From NCBI GenBank assembly GCA_002470465.1, contig DKMD01000031.1:1-23324 (forward strand): a stretch of DNA of 23,324 nt, given 5' to 3'. Below are positions 23,277 through 23,324 of this stretch, in pieces (within the stretch, counting starts at the first letter, position 1; the number at the start of each line of letters is the position of its first letter). The notes below the pieces were generated by a model. The model saw only the letters and a program-made list of their open reading frames with translations. It was not told the DNA's origin and searched no databases. A program made the translations under genes and the position numbers. The DNA comes from Pluralibacter sp. UBA7423 (lineage in GTDB: Bacteria; Pseudomonadota; Gammaproteobacteria; Enterobacterales; Enterobacteriaceae).

Positions 23277-23324
23277 ATCAGCAAGTTAACGTCAGGCGCT
23301 TCGCTGCGTCGGGCATGTTTTACG

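Noticed and set aside
23277..23324. Possible REP or terminator after the IclR gene
   Set aside because: Only 48 bases are available; GC-rich repeats such as AGGCGCTTCGCTGCG are suggestive, but no complete stem is present.

Overview
The window comes from an enterobacterial chromosome, most likely Enterobacter or a close relative (Lelliottia, Leclercia and similar). Nearly every protein in the first 18.4 kb matches an Escherichia coli K-12 housekeeping protein in length and in remembered sequence. The gene order follows the E. coli trmB-to-speB segment: trmB, yggL, yggN, [gap], hemW, rdgB, yggU, yggT, yggS, yggR, ruvX, yqgE, gshB, rsmE, endA, sprT, galP, metK, yqgB, speA, speB. Species-level assignment cannot be made without a search.

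Region 1 (1-6080) holds the end of trmB, yggL and yggN on the plus strand. A 157-bp fold-back repeat and a small DUF559 endonuclease-like gene follow, where E. coli carries ansB and yggM. Next is the minus-strand operon yggS-yggT-yggU-rdgB-hemW, with overlapping or nearly touching genes. It is divergent from the PilT-like ATPase gene yggR, with only 15 bp between the two start codons. Region 2 (6081-7346) is an insertion relative to E. coli: about 570 bp of AT-rich non-coding DNA and a LuxR-type regulator closely resembling CsgD. Region 3 (7348-11484) is a minus-strand run of ruvX, yqgE, gshB, rsmE, endA and sprT, covering redox (glutathione), 16S rRNA methylation, nucleic-acid metabolism and a periplasmic nuclease. 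A BIME-type repeat pair separates it from galP.

Region 4 (11624-18432) holds galP, metK and the polyamine genes. The galP promoter has a perfect CRP core and a GalR/GalS operator placed as in the classical gal promoter. metK follows with a strong terminator and possible MetJ boxes. The short gene yqgB overlaps the speA start. speA (arginine decarboxylase) and speB (agmatinase) together turn arginine into putrescine. The gap between them holds a good promoter followed at once by a very strong intrinsic terminator, which suggests attenuation ahead of speB.

Region 5 (18436-23276) is the accessory part: a probable catabolic island for an unidentified organic acid or aromatic compound. A divergent major-facilitator permease of the anion:cation symporter type faces an apparent operon of five genes. 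These encode a Rieske ferredoxin, a 102-residue protein of unknown function, a Rieske non-heme iron oxygenase alpha subunit, a short-chain dehydrogenase/reductase and an IclR-type regulator. Three near-identical 16-bp palindromes of form GWTTCA-N4-TGAAAC sit around the divergent promoters and are good candidates for the operators of that regulator. Neither a ferredoxin reductase nor an oxygenase beta subunit is present in the window.
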